A stretch of 64,000 nt of DNA from Humulus lupulus (lineage: Eukaryota > Streptophyta > Magnoliopsida > Rosales > Cannabaceae): positions 136,440,297-136,504,296 of the forward strand of contig NC_084793.1 in assembly GCF_963169125.1 (NCBI RefSeq). The letters are read 5' to 3'. Below the pieces are notes generated by a model. That model saw only the letters and a program-made list of their open reading frames with translations, had not been told where the DNA came from and searched no databases. This document shows, piece by piece, positions 1 to 10,501 of this stretch (positions are counted from its first letter, which is position 1; the number at the start of each line of letters is the position of its first letter). Position numbers and translations under genes: made by a program.

Positions 1-153
1 GTATCCTCGCCACGGGCACGAGAGGTGGCCCCATAAATATAAGGAGAAGTCATGACTGTTTTTGGAGGGCCAGGATTCGGAGGCGAGTCAAGGAAGGGGC
101 GAGACAAATATGCCAGGGAGGCGAGATAGAGTCCACCACCATGCGTCTTAAGT
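1..153 (+). other. Tat-1 gag-protease linker, decayed
   Basis: This stretch precedes the protease in the same element and probably encoded the end of gag and the linker. It holds stops and I recognise no domain in it. The sequence just after it, encoding RGVHFPHNDPL, is the usual lead-in to a Tat protease. Confidence 0.4.
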
Positions 154-747
154 TTGGAGCAACGCTCCCCGAAGAGTTTCAAGGGTGAGAATGACTTAAT
201 AACCTTCACCAAAGAAGACGCACGGGGTGTACATTTCCCTCATAACGACCCATTGGTGCTGACCGTCCAGCTTGCTAACATGAGGGTGCATCGGGTCCTA
301 GTAGATAATGGAAGCTCTGTAGACATCCTGTATCGCCCTGCCTTGGAGAAGATGGGACTGAACATCTGGCACCTGAAGCCTTGCAATACCTCCATGTATG
401 GATTTACAGGAGATTTAATGCAGCCCCTAGGGGCAATTGAGTTAGCCCTCACCATGGGAGTACAACCCAGACAAACTTCCATAATGGCCAACTTTTTCGT
501 GGTAGATTACGCCTCAGCCTTCAATGCGGTATTAGGGAGACCCTCCCTAAGAGAATTGAAGGCGATAACTTCTGTGTACCACTTAGCTGTGAAATTCCCA
601 ACTCTCGGGGGAATAGCAGGAGTGAGAGGAGAGCAGAAGGAAGCAAGGGAATGCTATAATGCATCCCTCCGCACGGCCACGAAGCCTTCGTTGCCTATGG
701 AAATGGTTGTGCATGAAGGCGCAAACCCACAGGAGTTGGACCCGTGA
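154..747 (+). pseudogene. Tat-1 aspartic protease (pol fragment)
   Basis: This segment would cut the gag-pol polyprotein. The retropepsin active-site motif reads VDNGSSVDIL (about residues 49-58), with Asn where D-S/T-G proteases have Ser or Thr; the stretch FNAVLGRPSLRELKA (about residues 123-137) is the typical second conserved block of Tat proteases. The frame opens from a TTG codon, so the listed start is only where the frame becomes open, not a real initiation site; the true polyprotein starts upstream. The frame ends at TGA 745-747 and continues in the same frame from 748 into the reverse transcriptase linker, so this is one nonsense change and not a gene boundary. Confidence 0.85.
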
Positions 748-750
748 GTC

Positions 751-1758
751 GTGGAGGAACCTAGAGCCGAACCGATAGAAGAGTTGGAAGAAGTCACGGT
801 CATGAATGAGCCGTTGAGAAAGTTGAAGGTAGGGAAAAACCTTATGGGAGACGTGAAGGAGAAGCTAGTAGAATTCTTGAAAGCAAACCTTGACATATTC
901 GCCTGGAGTCACGAGGACATGGTAGGGATAGACCCAGCGGTCATGTGCCACCACCTGAACATCAACCCAAAAGCAAGGCCTGTAAGGCAGAAAAGGAGAG
1001 TGCTGGACCCAGAGAGATACGCGGCTCTAAAAGAGGAGGTTGACAAGTTGAAGGCAAACAAGTTTATCTGAGAGGCATTCTACCCACTATGGGTATCAAA
1101 CCCAGTGTTAGTCCCAAAGCCCAACAGAAAGTGGAGGACTTGTGTGGACTTTACTAACCTCAATAAGGCTTGCCCTAAGGACAGCTTCCCACTTCCTACG
1201 ATAGACCAGTTAGTAGACGCCATAGCGGGGCACGAGCTACTTAGGTTCATGGATGCATATTCCGGGTACAACCAAATACCCATGAACCCGGCCGATGAAG
1301 AGCACACTTCGTTCATAATAGACAAGGGGCTTTATTGCTACAAAGTGATGCCTTTTGGTTTAAAGAACGCAGGCGCTACTTATCAAAGGCTGGTGAACAA
1401 AATGTTTGCAAATTAAATAGGAAGGAATATGGAAGTATACGTGGATGATATGCTGGTAAAGAAAAAGAAGGAAGGAGAGCTCACAAACGATCTCATGGAG
1501 ATGTTCGACACCCTCCAAAAGTTTAGAATGAAGCTAAACCCGCTCAAGTGCACCTTCGGAGTTTCATCAGGAAAGTTCCTAGGTTTTATGGTGAATTCCC
1601 AAGGTATCGAGGCTAACCCTGAAAAAATCAAGGCATTGCTGGAAATGAGCCCACCACGAAGCAAGAAGGAGGTGCAGTGCTTAACAGGGAGAGTACAGCC
1701 CTCAATAGGTTCATCTCCAGGTCCACTGACAAATGCCTCCCTTTCTTCAACATCCTAA
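751..1758 (+). pseudogene. Tat-1 reverse transcriptase (pol fragment)
   Basis: Copies element RNA into DNA. Conserved RT blocks are present in order: CVDFTNLNKACPKDSFPLP (near 1144), FMDAYSGYNQIPM (near 1246), MPFGLKNAGATYQ (near 1350) and the catalytic YVDDMLVK (1438-1461), with both aspartates kept. The frame is interrupted by TGA at 1069-1071 and TAA at 1414-1416, both fitting single transitions from CGA and CAA, and by a frameshift near 1690-1697. After that the next domain continues in another frame. Not functional as it stands. Confidence 0.9.
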
Positions 1759-2237
1759 AAGGGAGCAAAAAGTTCGCTTGGGATGATGAATGCCAGGAAG
1801 CCTTCACCAAGATAAAGGAACACCTTGGAAAACCACCCCTTCTGGCCAAGCCAGAAAAAGGGGAGAAGTTGTATTTGTATCTAGCTGTATCAGAGCATGC
1901 TATAAGTGCCGCCTTGGTCAAAGGAGAAAAGAAGCATCAGCAGCCCGTGTACTATGTGGGCAAACGGTTGGTAGACGCAGAAGCTCAGTACCTAGAAATA
2001 GAGAAGTTAGCATATGCCTTGACAGTGGCTTCTAGAAAGTTGAGACCCTTTTTTCATGCTCATGCCATCAAGGTTCTCACCAATACCCATTTACGTCAAG
2101 TCTTGCACAAGCCAGAAACTTTAGGAAGATTGTTAAAGTGGTCGATTGAATTGAGTCAATTTGACATCACTTACACCCCAAGGACCTCAATCAATAGGCA
2201 GGTACTTGAAGACTTTATAGTCGAGTTTGCACAATGA
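1677..2237 (+). pseudogene. Tat-1 RT connection and first RNase H (pol fragment)
   Basis: Starts after the frameshift with the RT thumb/connection segment (ALNRFISRSTDKCLPFF). The Ty3-type RNase H follows: KFAWDDECQEAF, then KLYLYLAVSEHAISAALV, QPVYYVGKRLVDAE and the C-terminal DITYTPRTSINRQVLEDF. This domain removes the RNA strand during reverse transcription. In many gypsy elements the first catalytic residue lies in a D-A-S motif, but here the site reads YLAVSEHA, as is common in Tat elements whose first RNase H has decayed. The frame closes at TGA 2235-2237 and reopens in frame. Confidence 0.85.
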
Positions 2238-2730
2238 CCCCATGAGGAGGGAGAAATAGAAGAGAATGAATCGGCACATGAAGAGGAAGAACACCCTGAA
2301 GAAAAGAGCCTCCATGTAGATGGGGCATCTAACGAAGGAGGAGCCGACGCTGGCATAGTAATGACGGGACCTGAGGGGCACAAGATGTATTGTGCCTTGA
2401 GATTCGGATTCAAAGCTTCCAACAATGATGCAGAATACGAGGCACTGTTGACTGGCCTATGGCTAGCTAGGGAGTTAAAGGTAACCCATTTGCATGTCTT
2501 TAGCGACTCACAGCTCATGGTGTTCCAGGTGAAAGGTGAATATCAAGATAGAGGCCCAAAAATGGCTGCATATCTCGCCAAGGTGAAGGGGTATTTGGAT
2601 CATTTCAAAAAATGCTCCATAGAACAGATCCCAAGGGAGCAAAACACAACAGCTGATGCACTCGCAAAACTCGCCTCTACTCGAGACGAAGACATGCTTG
2701 AGTCCATCCCGGTCGAATACCTCTCCAAGT
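2238..2730 (+). pseudogene. Tat-1 additional RNase H (aRNH)
   Basis: A second RNase H of the plant/archaeal type, the hallmark of the Tat lineage. It is recognisable from LHVDGASNEGGADAG (near 2311; first Asp), NNDAEYEALLTGL (near 2422; Glu), VFSDSQLMVFQV (near 2496; Asp) and EQNTTADALAKLAS (near 2638; last Asp). All four catalytic acidic positions look kept, although the frame is cut just upstream by the TGA at 2235. An acidic linker (EEGEIEENESAHEEEE) joins it to the first RNase H. It continues without a break into the integrase. Confidence 0.9.
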
Positions 2731-2739
2731 TGAGCATAG

Positions 2740-3981
2740 TCGAAGAAATGATCCATATGGTCAATAGCCTGGGGGAGTCATGGCTTGCACCCATCACGAA
2801 GTACTTAACTGACGAGGTCTTGCCTTTGGACAAAAAAGATGCCCGCAGGCTGACTTACAAAGCTGCCCAATACACCCTAGTAGACAGGGTCTTATATAAG
2901 AGATGCTTCACTACCCCACTCCTACGATGCGTAAATAAGGGAGAGGCCTTAAAAATTATGCAAGAGATTCATGAGGGGGAATGTGGAAATCATGCTGGGG
3001 GGCAGTCCACGGCAAAAAAGGCCATCTGTCTGGGGTACTATTGGCCTTCCATGGAAAAGGATGCGAGCGATTTCGCAAAAAGGTGTGACAAGTGCCAGAG
3101 GCACGCAAACTACCCCAAATAGCCACCAAATGAGCTGGTGAGCATGACCAGTCCATGGCCCTTCGCTGTGTGGGGGATTGACTTGATTGGAGCATTGCCA
3201 GCAGGAAGGGGAGGCACAAAATACGCGGTGGTAGCAGTTGATTATTTTACTAAGTGGGTGGAAGCAGAACCTCTAGTCAACATAACGGCTAAGTAGATCA
3301 CCACCTTCGTCAACAAATTTATCATCTGCAGGTTTGGAGTACCCTACAAGATAGTCTCCGACAATGGGACGCAATTTGAAGGAAGAGTATTCGAGGAATA
3401 TTGCAGGGAAAAAGGAATAAAGAGGAGTTTCTTTGCTATAGTGCACCCACAATCCAATGGGCAAGTGGAGGCAATCAACAAGATCCTAAAAAGGAACCTG
3501 GAAACAAAGTTGGAGAAGTTAAAAGGGGCCTGGGTCGAAGAACTTCCCAATGTGCTTTGGGCCTACAAGACCACACCTCGTTCCACCACAGGAGAGTGCC
3601 TTTTGCCTTGGCCTATGGCTGCAAGGCTGTCCTTCCAATAGAAGTGAAGATTAACTCCATTCGCACACAAGCGTATGATGACCATGCCAATATCGCAGCA
3701 TTGACCAGGCACAACTGAGGCTAGCCACATATCAGCAACGAGCCACGGGATACTATAATTCGAGGGTGAGAGAGAGTGCGTTCAGAGTTGGAGACCTCGT
3801 GTTGTGGAAAGTCCTGCCCAACACTCGAGATCTGAGTGCGGGTGTGTTAGGGGAAAACTAGGAAGGACCCTATCAAGTTGCCCAGGTTGTGCCCCCTAAC
3901 ACCTACAAGATCGCACGATTGGATGATACCATGGTACCTAGAGCATGGAACGTGGAGCATCTAAAAAAATATTATCAGTGA
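2740..3981 (+). pseudogene. Tat-1 integrase
   Basis: Inserts element DNA into the chromosome. The zinc-binding N-terminal domain shows the HHCC pattern (HEGECGNHAGG near 2970, then CDKCQRHA near 3087). The DDE core shows WGIDLIGAL (near 3175), VSDNGTQF (near 3355) and QSNGQVEAINKI (near 3452). The C-terminal part (FRVGDLVLWK, then NVEHLKKYYQ) ends in TGA at 3979-3981. Breaks: TAG 3120-3122, TAG 3294-3296, a frameshift near 3597, a small deletion near 3716, and TAG 3859-3861. There is no chromodomain, as expected for Tat. Confidence 0.88.
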
Positions 3982-4262
3982 GACCCCCATGTCTAAGGCA
4001 AGAGTGTTATTGTTCTAACGTGCAAGTTTAATGTAATAGCTATGACGTAGGAGGCTAAATTAGATTCCTTAATATGTTGTAAGAATGAAGTCACATTAAT
4101 TTACCATGTATTTCACCTGCTTCCAATGAATATGATGTGACATTAGAAAAACATGTAGTAAAAGTTCTTATTTAACCAAGATGATTATCGAGATGCATGA
4201 ATGGAATGATCAAAGTGCTTACCAAGATAAATCTCGCCAACCACTTAGGGGCAGAATATATA
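3982..4262 (+). other. Tat-1 3' untranslated region
   Basis: AT-rich, non-coding sequence directly after the integrase stop. I find no domain or repeat here. It leads into the tandem repeat that follows. Confidence 0.55.
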
Positions 4263-4540
4263 GCAAAGAAGAGGGTCCTAAAAGGACCCCCTCTATCAGG
4301 AGGCTCCTAAAAGAACCACTCATCCTAAGAGGACCACTTATCAGGAGGATCCTAAAGGACCCCATATCAGGAGGATCCTAAAAGGACTCCTTATCAAGAG
4401 GATCCTAAAAGGACCCCTTATATCAAGAGGATCCTAAAAGGACCCCTTATCAGGAGGATCCTAAAAGTACCCCTTATTAGGAGGATCATAAAAGGACCCC
4501 TTATATCAGGACCCTAAACGAGGCCCTTATATATATATAA
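4263..4540 (+). repeat. 27-29 bp tandem repeat in Tat-1 3' UTR
   Basis: About nine imperfect copies of a unit close to GGAGGATCCTAAAAGGACCC followed by CTTATCA. Several copies carry a BamHI site (GGATCC). Length variation comes mainly from TATCA versus TATATCA at the unit end, and the array fades into CTTATATATATA. It lies between integrase and the antisense gene, the region known in Tat/Ogre elements to be rich in tandem repeats. A short open frame runs through it only because the repeat lacks stops. Confidence 0.9.
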
Positions 4541-4650
4541 AAATGTGATGAACCTTTATAGACGAGGAAGAAGGCCTTGCAAGGCATCACTTGAGTTCAC
4601 AAGGATTAGCTACCCTTGTAAACATCAAGGAGGCCAAAAGGTCCTACAAG
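4541..4650 (+). other. Tat-1 3' UTR up to LINE-1 insertion
   Basis: Non-coding Tat-1 sequence between the tandem repeat and the LINE target site. It resumes after the LINE at 10272. Confidence 0.6.
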
Positions 4651-4664
4651 AAAAGCCTCCTAAT
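4651..4664 (+). repeat. Target site duplication of LINE-1, left copy
   Basis: AAAAGCCTCCTAAT here and at 10258-10271, a perfect 14-bp direct repeat. It brackets LINE-1, and the right copy overlaps the end of the A-tail, as target-primed reverse transcription produces. Confidence 0.92.
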
Positions 4665-4706
4665 GTAAGATACATTTTTTGGCTATGACTCGTTTCTCTC
4701 TCTTCC

Positions 4707-6001
4707 ATGGCGAAGAAGAAGAAATCGACTCGAAAGCCAGTGACTCATTCGGTTGATTAGGGCTCTCCGTCAATTCAAGATGAGAATGACTAGGAAGGCA
4801 CTGCTGCTGGTGATACGATCTTTGAAGGTGAGGTTCTGACTAAGGGGTTGAATCTAATTGCTGAAGTGGTTCAATCAATGAAATTTAGGGGAAACCAGGT
4901 GCTAAGCATCAGGCCTCTGGGATGGCTACCCCGGCGTTGAACCCTCCTACCTGGGCAGACAAAGTGGAGGAAGGGGACTATCAAGCCTCGACTCACAATC
5001 AATGGCAACAATTCACGGCGGGTAAACTCTCTTTTTGTGACCAAAAACTTGAGTTTGCTGAACCCTGGATTAAAGATGGTAAGAAAATTGCTCGGGTTGA
5101 TATTAAAGAGGTCAAATGCCAATCTGCTAATTGGAGCTTCGCATTTATTTGTATGGTTCTTGGTGCTAATCTCCCAATGGCTATATTTGAGGGGTTCATC
5201 AAAAGAGTTTGGGGCCATCTAGGGATTGCTCAAATTGTTAGAATGAAAATGGGGATGACTATGGTCAAGTTTAATGATGATGCTAGTCGAGACCATGTGC
5301 TTGAAAATGGTATCCTTCAGTTCGATAGGAAACCAGTTATCATACGTCCATGGACTGCTGATCTGAGTGCAGTTCGCCTAATCCATGTAGTACCTTTGTG
5401 GATTCGGTTACATGACTTAGGCCTTCAGTATTGGGGTAGCAAAGGCCTTAGTGCTCTTGTGAGTACGATAGGTAAAACGATCATGGTAGATAAATTTACT
5501 CGAGAGCGAATGAGAGTTCAATTTGCTAGAGTTCTTGTGGAGATGGATATAACAGATAATCCTCCTTGGAGTATACAATACCTTAATGAGTATGGACAGC
5601 TTGTGGAACAGGGGGTGGATTATGAATGGCTTCCTATTAAATGTAAAGTATGCTATGGATATGGTCATTCTATGGTGGACTGTCGAAGGGAGATGAAAAC
5701 TCAATGGGTCAAGAAGGGCACTCAACCTAAAATTGATTTAGAGGAGGGGAGGGACAAGCGCAACCAACATACGGTTGATGTCCCTGATCTGTCTAAGGGT
5801 TCGGCCAATGCAACTACAATTGCTGAGGGACAAAACATCAGTGAAGCTACTTGGAAAACTTTAAAGAAAGTGGGTCTTCTTTCCAAACAAGGACCAACTG
5901 AAACTGTTAGTACTTTGGCTGCTAAAATTCGAACTGGGCCAGGACAGAACCAGAAAAATGCATTTGAGGTGCTTCAAGAGCAGGTGGAGGGTGAGAAATG
6001 A
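4707..6001 (+). pseudogene. LINE-1 ORF1, RNA-binding protein with CCHC knuckle
   Basis: ORF1 proteins of plant L1 elements coat the element RNA. The ATG at 4707 (MAKKKKSTRKP, a basic start) fits the N-terminus because LINE-2 has an equivalent, mutated start. This frame has stops near 4758 and 4790 and is shifted before 4922. From 4922 to 6001 the frame is open for 359 codons: WADKVEEGDYQAS, then the DUF4283-like domain (FICMVLGANLPMAIFEGF to RVQFARVLVEMD), and a single knuckle CKVCYGYGHSMVDC (CX2CX4HX4C). The ATG at 4922 is probably internal. The frame ends 25 bp before the ORF2 start. Confidence 0.88.
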
Positions 6002-6026
6002 GGTATTTCTGTCACTAACTATTCTT

Positions 6027-6818
6027 ATGGATAATTGTAATATCTTGAGTTGGAATTTGAGGGGACTGAATGGTTCTAATAAGCAGACTGTAGTTTTAGA
6101 TATATGTAGTAGAAATAAAGTGGGGGTTGGTGCTCTATTGGAAACTAAAATGAGGGGGAATAAAGTCATGGAATTGATGGCTCATAAATTTACTAATTGG
6201 GATTTTTATTCAAGTCCTGTTACTGAAGGCAGAATATTGATCATTTGGAGGAAGATATTTGTGAGGGTTATTATTATAGAGGAGACTAATCAGTATGTCC
6301 ACTGTGTTGTTAAAATGGTTGGTCAGAGGCATGCTTTCAGTGCTACTTTTGTATATGGGCTCAATAAAATGGAGGAACGGAAGAGATTATGGCAAAGTTT
6401 ACCTAGTCTTACGTTCCCTGCTAAGTCTTGGGTTATATTGGGGGATTTTAATGCTGTATTTACTGTTAAGGATAGAAGTGGTGGAAAACCTGTTTCCAAA
6501 TTGGAACTGATGGATTCTTCTCAATGGCTTGCTGGGAATCAGTGGAGTCGCTTAAAAGTACTAAATCTTTTTATACTTGGACAAATAATCAAGAAGGACC
6601 TGCTTGTATATACTTTACGATAGACCATGTCTTTACTAATGAGGGCTGGCTTGATTTTTCCTAATTCCACAGCTGTTTTTTGTTGGGAAACTGTCTCTGA
6701 CCATTGTTCTTGCATTATTTCTACCATGACCATGGAGAATATGGGAGTCAAACTGTTTCGGTTCTATAATTTTTGGACAGAGCATCATGATTTCAAAGAG
6801 GTGGTTCTGAATAGCTAG
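6027..6818 (+). pseudogene. LINE-1 ORF2, AP-type endonuclease domain
   Basis: Nicks the target DNA to prime reverse transcription. The start MDNCNILSWNLRGLNG at 6027 has the catalytic Asn of exonuclease-endonuclease-phosphatase proteins; LLETKM near 6136 has the catalytic Glu; VILGDFNAVF near 6433 has the D-x-N motif. A frameshift near 6550-6623 moves the end of the domain to another frame (SDHCSCIIST near 6697 replaces the usual SDH block). The linker FRFYNFWTEHHDFKEVV follows and is cut by TAG at 6816-6818. Confidence 0.88.
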
Positions 6819-7285
6819 AGGAAACCAATTAATGGGACTAGTTTGAAGGCCATTTACTTGAAGACCATGAGGCTGAAACATAGATTGAAGAGGTCTAACA
6901 GGGACAATATTGGAGATATTGGAGTGAAATATCAGGAGGCAAAGAATCATTACCAGGAAGCTCAAAAACATCCCCAAGACCATGGGTTTCAAGAGATAGC
7001 AAAGGCTGTTGCTGTAGCTTTTACTATTCAGGAGCACATGTACCACAGTTTTTTGGCTCAAAGAAGCAAATTGCTTGGTTAAGGAAGGGAGATATGAACA
7101 CCTCTTATTTTCATGCCTGCTTGAAAAAGTGTAAAGAAGAGAATAGAATTGCAACCTACCTAACTGAACAAGGTAGATTTATTGATAATTTTCCTGATGT
7201 GGTTTCTCATTTTTTGGATCACTTTAGAAGTTTTATGGGTAGTCCCAGTTTAGACACTACGTAGATAAATTTACAATGTGTTGAG
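6819..7285 (+). pseudogene. LINE-1 ORF2 linker between endonuclease and RT
   Basis: Encodes the helical linker (YLKTMRLKHRLKRSNRDN near 6855 and EHMYHSFLAQRSK near 7031), then text like GDMNTSYFHACLK in a shifted frame. Frameshifts lie near 7075 and there is a TAG near 7262. LINE-2 has the same linker in better frame, which confirms the assignment. Confidence 0.75.
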
Positions 7286-8753
7286 TTGGGTACCAAACTC
7301 TCGGTTGACCATCAGCTCTCTCTCTTGAAACCTTTCTCTCATAAGGAAATCCGAGATGCATTTTTTAGCATTCCCATCATCAAATCCCTGGATGGGTTTG
7401 GCTCTGCTTTTTTCAAGGTATTATGGCTGGATATTGGTGGTGAAATATGTAGAGTAGTTGGACATTTCTTTGAGATAGGAATTTTTCCTACTGAGCTCCA
7501 TAATACAACTCTTTCGTTGGTCCCTAAAACTGCTAATCCTTCTCGAACTGTAGACTACAGGCCTATTGCTTGTTGTTCTACCATATACAAGTGCATATCA
7601 AAACTGTTGTGTTCCCGATTGGCCATGGTCCTTCCTGATCTAGTTCAACCGAACCAAGGAGCTTTTGTTCAGGGTAGATCTATTGCTCATAATATCTTGA
7701 TATTCCAAGATCTCATATAGAATTATGGGAGGACCTCTACCTCTCCTAGATGTGCCATTAAGATAGACCTAAGCAAAGCTTATGATACTGTTGATTGGTG
7801 GTTTCTTGAAGATCTTTTAAAGTCTTTATGTTTTCCTATGAGGTTTATAGGATGGATTATGACTTGCCTAAAAAACACAACATACTCTTTGCTTATGAAT
7901 GGAAGGGTTCAAGGTAGTTTCAAGGGAGAGAAAGGGTTGTGTCAAGGTGATCCTATGTCTTCGCTTTTGTTTGTTCTAATCATGGAATATCTTACTCGGA
8001 GTCTTCAATTGGTAGCTCAAAATTCCACTTTCAGATTTCACCCTATGTGTAAAAGTCTCAAACTCCTAAGTCTTTGCTTTGCTGATGACTTGATTTTATT
8101 TTGCAAGGGGTCTCTTTCTGCTGTTAGAGTGCTCAAAGTAGCTCTAGATGAGTTTAGTGCTGCTACAGGGCTCCATGTTAATACTAGTAAATCTCACATC
8201 TTTTTTGGGGGAGTTAATGCAGCAGATAGACAGACTATAGCTCATGGGATTCAGCTTACTGAAGGGACCTTTCCTCTTAAGTATCTAGGGGTTCCTATGC
8301 AGCCAACCAAGTGGAAACATGAAGACTGTGACATTATTATCCAAAAGATCAAAATGTGGTTACATACTTGGGCTAGTAGGCATCTGTCTTTTGCTGGCCG
8401 AATTTAGCTTATACATTCAGTTTTTTCTGGGCTTCGTAATTATTGGATGAGCATATTTGTGCTTCCCCAAAGTGTTGTTAAGGAAGTTGAAAAACTTTGT
8501 CGTGGCTTTCTCTGGGGAATTACTGGTAATAGAAGCAAGATACACATTGCTTCTTTGAAGAAGGTTTGTCTCCCTAAGGCTTATGGTGGTCTCGGTTTCA
8601 GGGATGGTTCTAATTGGAACCGAGCTATTTTAGCTAAGTATATTTGGGCCATTGAGAAGCATGATTTGCTTTGGGTCAAATGGATTAACTCAATCTACTT
8701 GAAAGGCTCCAATTTCTGGAATTACAAGCTGAAGCCTGATTCGAGCTGGTATT
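7286..8753 (+). pseudogene. LINE-1 ORF2, reverse transcriptase domain
   Basis: One continuous frame apart from TAG at 7718-7720 and TAG at 8405-8407. RT blocks: [18 protein letters not shown] (near 7550), IDLSKAYDTVDW (near 7763), GLCQGDPMSSLLFVLIMEY (near 7937) and the catalytic FADDLILFCKG (8079-8111), both aspartates kept. The block around 7380 reads KSLDGFG where LINE-2 has KSPGPDGFG, an in-frame loss of two codons. The thumb region continues to DSSWY, where the solo LTR interrupts the gene. Confidence 0.92.
8749..8753 (+). repeat. Target site duplication of solo LTR A, left
   Basis: GTATT before the LTR start TGTTGACG and again at 9505-9509 after the LTR end GCGTACA. Confidence 0.9.
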
Positions 8754-9504
8754 TGTTGACGCAGTTCTTCGCTAACAGGTAATTAAGAAAATAAGAGAGA
8801 GAGATCAGTGCTTAATAATGAACTGAAATAGATAGATGATCTTAAAATGGACTGGTGACACAACTACGTTTTTAGGTGGTTCAAAGGTTAAACTCCTTCT
8901 ACTCCACCAGCCAATATTATTGCTATATGTCTGGTATTCTTTACAGGGTATTTCCTTAAAAATAGCCTCCAACCCTTTGCAACTCCCAGGGTCTCCATAT
9001 TTATAGGAGAGGGCACCTGGGAGTTGGTAAGGGGGGTCATCCCGTGACCCTCTTACCCATCATGTCACTTCTGTGACATTCATGATTAATTCCTAAAACC
9101 TGACAAATGAAGTGTGGTCTAATCAACAGGTAAGGGGGATAATGGGCCGCACGGCCCAACTCAGTCGTGGGTGCCTGAATACGCACGTTCATGCTGCGTG
9201 TCCGAGAATTCAGGGATATATCAGACAAGTGATGTCTGATATATGCACATTTACATTGCGTGGTTGACCTTATAAGGGGTCACGGCTTCCACCTTCAGCT
9301 CATGCCCCGAGCTGGACGCCTTCCTGACCTGCAGTCTTTATCTTCCTGTCTCGGCCCTTAAATAATCTTGGCGAACCTTTGGCTACCTCGAGCGAAAGAG
9401 GTAGGACCTGACGACAGCAGCTCCAGTCATGTGGTATCCACGTGGCTGATATAATTAGGCCATATCTCAGCTCGCTAATAGCCCGTGGAAAATCAGGGCG
9501 TACA
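8754..9504 (-). mobile_element. Solo LTR A (751 bp) in LINE-1 ORF2
   Basis: Begins TGTTGACG and ends GCGTACA on the plus strand, with TG/CA ends and a perfect 5-bp duplication GTATT. Removing it rejoins the ORF2 reading text (SSWY then WRKL, as in LINE-2). The minus strand is the probable sense strand: a TATA-like element (TATAAATATGG, plus 8996-9006), followed by text like TTTAACCTTTGAACCACC and a 3' end GTCAACA, is the usual order of a plant gypsy LTR. No internal region remains, so the parent element was lost by LTR-LTR recombination. Confidence 0.9.
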
Positions 9505-9509
9505 GTATT
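9505..9509 (+). repeat. Target site duplication of solo LTR A, right
   Basis: Second copy of GTATT, directly after the LTR end. The LINE-1 ORF2 text resumes here. Confidence 0.9.
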
Positions 9510-10130
9510 GGAGGAAACTGTCATTTGAGGGTAAAATTTAGTCCAGTTGAGGTGAAAGCTGCTGGTGTAACAGGAGTTTTTAAAGCCTCTAAACTCTATA
9601 ATAATACTCTCAGCCAACTGCCAGTGGGCTATCATCAAGCTGTTTGGTGCAAGCTATCTATCCCTAAGCATCGTTTCTTACTTTGTCAAGTGGTTAACTC
9701 TCAGCTTCTTACTCGAGACAACATGCTCAGGTTCTGTATTCCTCTTGAAACTCTGTTATGTCCTGTTTGTGGTTTCTATAATGAGAGTCACACTCATCTT
9801 TTCTTTGAGTGTTATCTTTCCAAGAAGGTAATTGAATTAATATTTGCTTTGATGGGGTTTAGAGCTTGGCCTGTTGAGTTTACTGATTGGACGGTTTGGC
9901 TTGCTAGTAGCAGACTTGGAGTCATTTCTTCCATCACCAATATGATTTTGACTGCTATTATATATTACCTATGGAGGAACCAAAACAGATGTTTGTTTGA
10001 TGGGTTTACTTGGACAACTGATTATTTTGCTATTGATATCATGAATATTATCCATTACAGGTTATTCATTGTTAAAAATAGGAAGTTAACATTACAGGAA
10101 CAGAGATTTATAGGAAAAATTACAATGTAA
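9510..10130 (+). pseudogene. LINE-1 ORF2 C-terminal part with zf-RVT domain
   Basis: From 9525 an open frame of 201 codons encodes the zf-RVT-like region: WCKLSIPKHRFLLCQVVN, then CPVCGFYNESHTHLFFEC (C-x2-C...H-x-H...C), then YYLWRNQNRCLF. It ends naturally in TAA at 10128-10130 after RFIGKITM, where LINE-2 ends with similar text. The frame differs from the RT segment, so one shift lies near the LTR junction. Confidence 0.85.
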
Positions 10131-10257
10131 TTAGATTGGGCGGATAGTTTTTTCCTTTCTCTATTTGTACAGTATAGGTTGGGTTGAATTGGGTGAATTG
10201 CATTGTACAGTTGTATTGGTTGGTTGATTAATGAAGCTCATTTCCTTTTTGATAAAA
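10131..10257 (+). other. LINE-1 3' UTR and A-tail
   Basis: About 120 bp of 3' UTR ending TTTTTGAT followed by eight A. The tail merges with the target duplication. Confidence 0.85.
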
Positions 10258-10271
10258 AAAAGCCTCCTAAT
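10258..10271 (+). repeat. Target site duplication of LINE-1, right copy
   Basis: Perfect second copy of AAAAGCCTCCTAAT. Confidence 0.92.
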
Positions 10272-10501
10272 AAAGGCAGATGCTCCCACGAGAGGAAAGG
10301 CCTCAAGAAGAGCACCCACCAATAAGCCTAGAGCAGGCACCAAGCCGTCTAGCCAACAAGGGTCCTAAAAGAGACCCTTGAAAAAATAGTACTATGAATA
10401 ACGACGAGAAGGACGCTTCTCGAAAAAGATAATAAGCGCGCACAAAAACATATAAAAGGATAACTAGAACCCAAGGGGTCAATATATCCTTATAGGTACA
10501 A

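Larger units (their letters stand above)
4665..10257 (+). mobile_element. LINE-1: L1-type non-LTR retrotransposon inserted in Tat-1
   Basis: About 5.6 kb with two ORFs (RNA-binding ORF1; endonuclease plus reverse transcriptase ORF2), a short 3' UTR and an A-tail at about 10254-10261. It is bracketed by the perfect 14-bp duplication AAAAGCCTCCTAAT. The 5' end begins only about 40 bp before the ORF1 start codon, so the copy is close to full length. A 751-bp solo LTR interrupts ORF2 at 8754-9504. Both ORFs carry several stops and frameshifts. LINE-2 in this window is the same family: ORF1 and ORF2 align along their whole lengths and both end in a TTGAT-type sequence before the A-tail. Confidence 0.93.

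Noticed and set aside
4181..4381. 66-codon open frame over the Tat-1 tandem repeat
   Set aside because: It exists because the repeat unit lacks stops in one frame; no domain, and it lies in a 3' UTR.
9037..9638. Minus-strand open frames across solo LTR A
   Set aside because: They lie in an LTR and run over its junction with the LINE; no domain.
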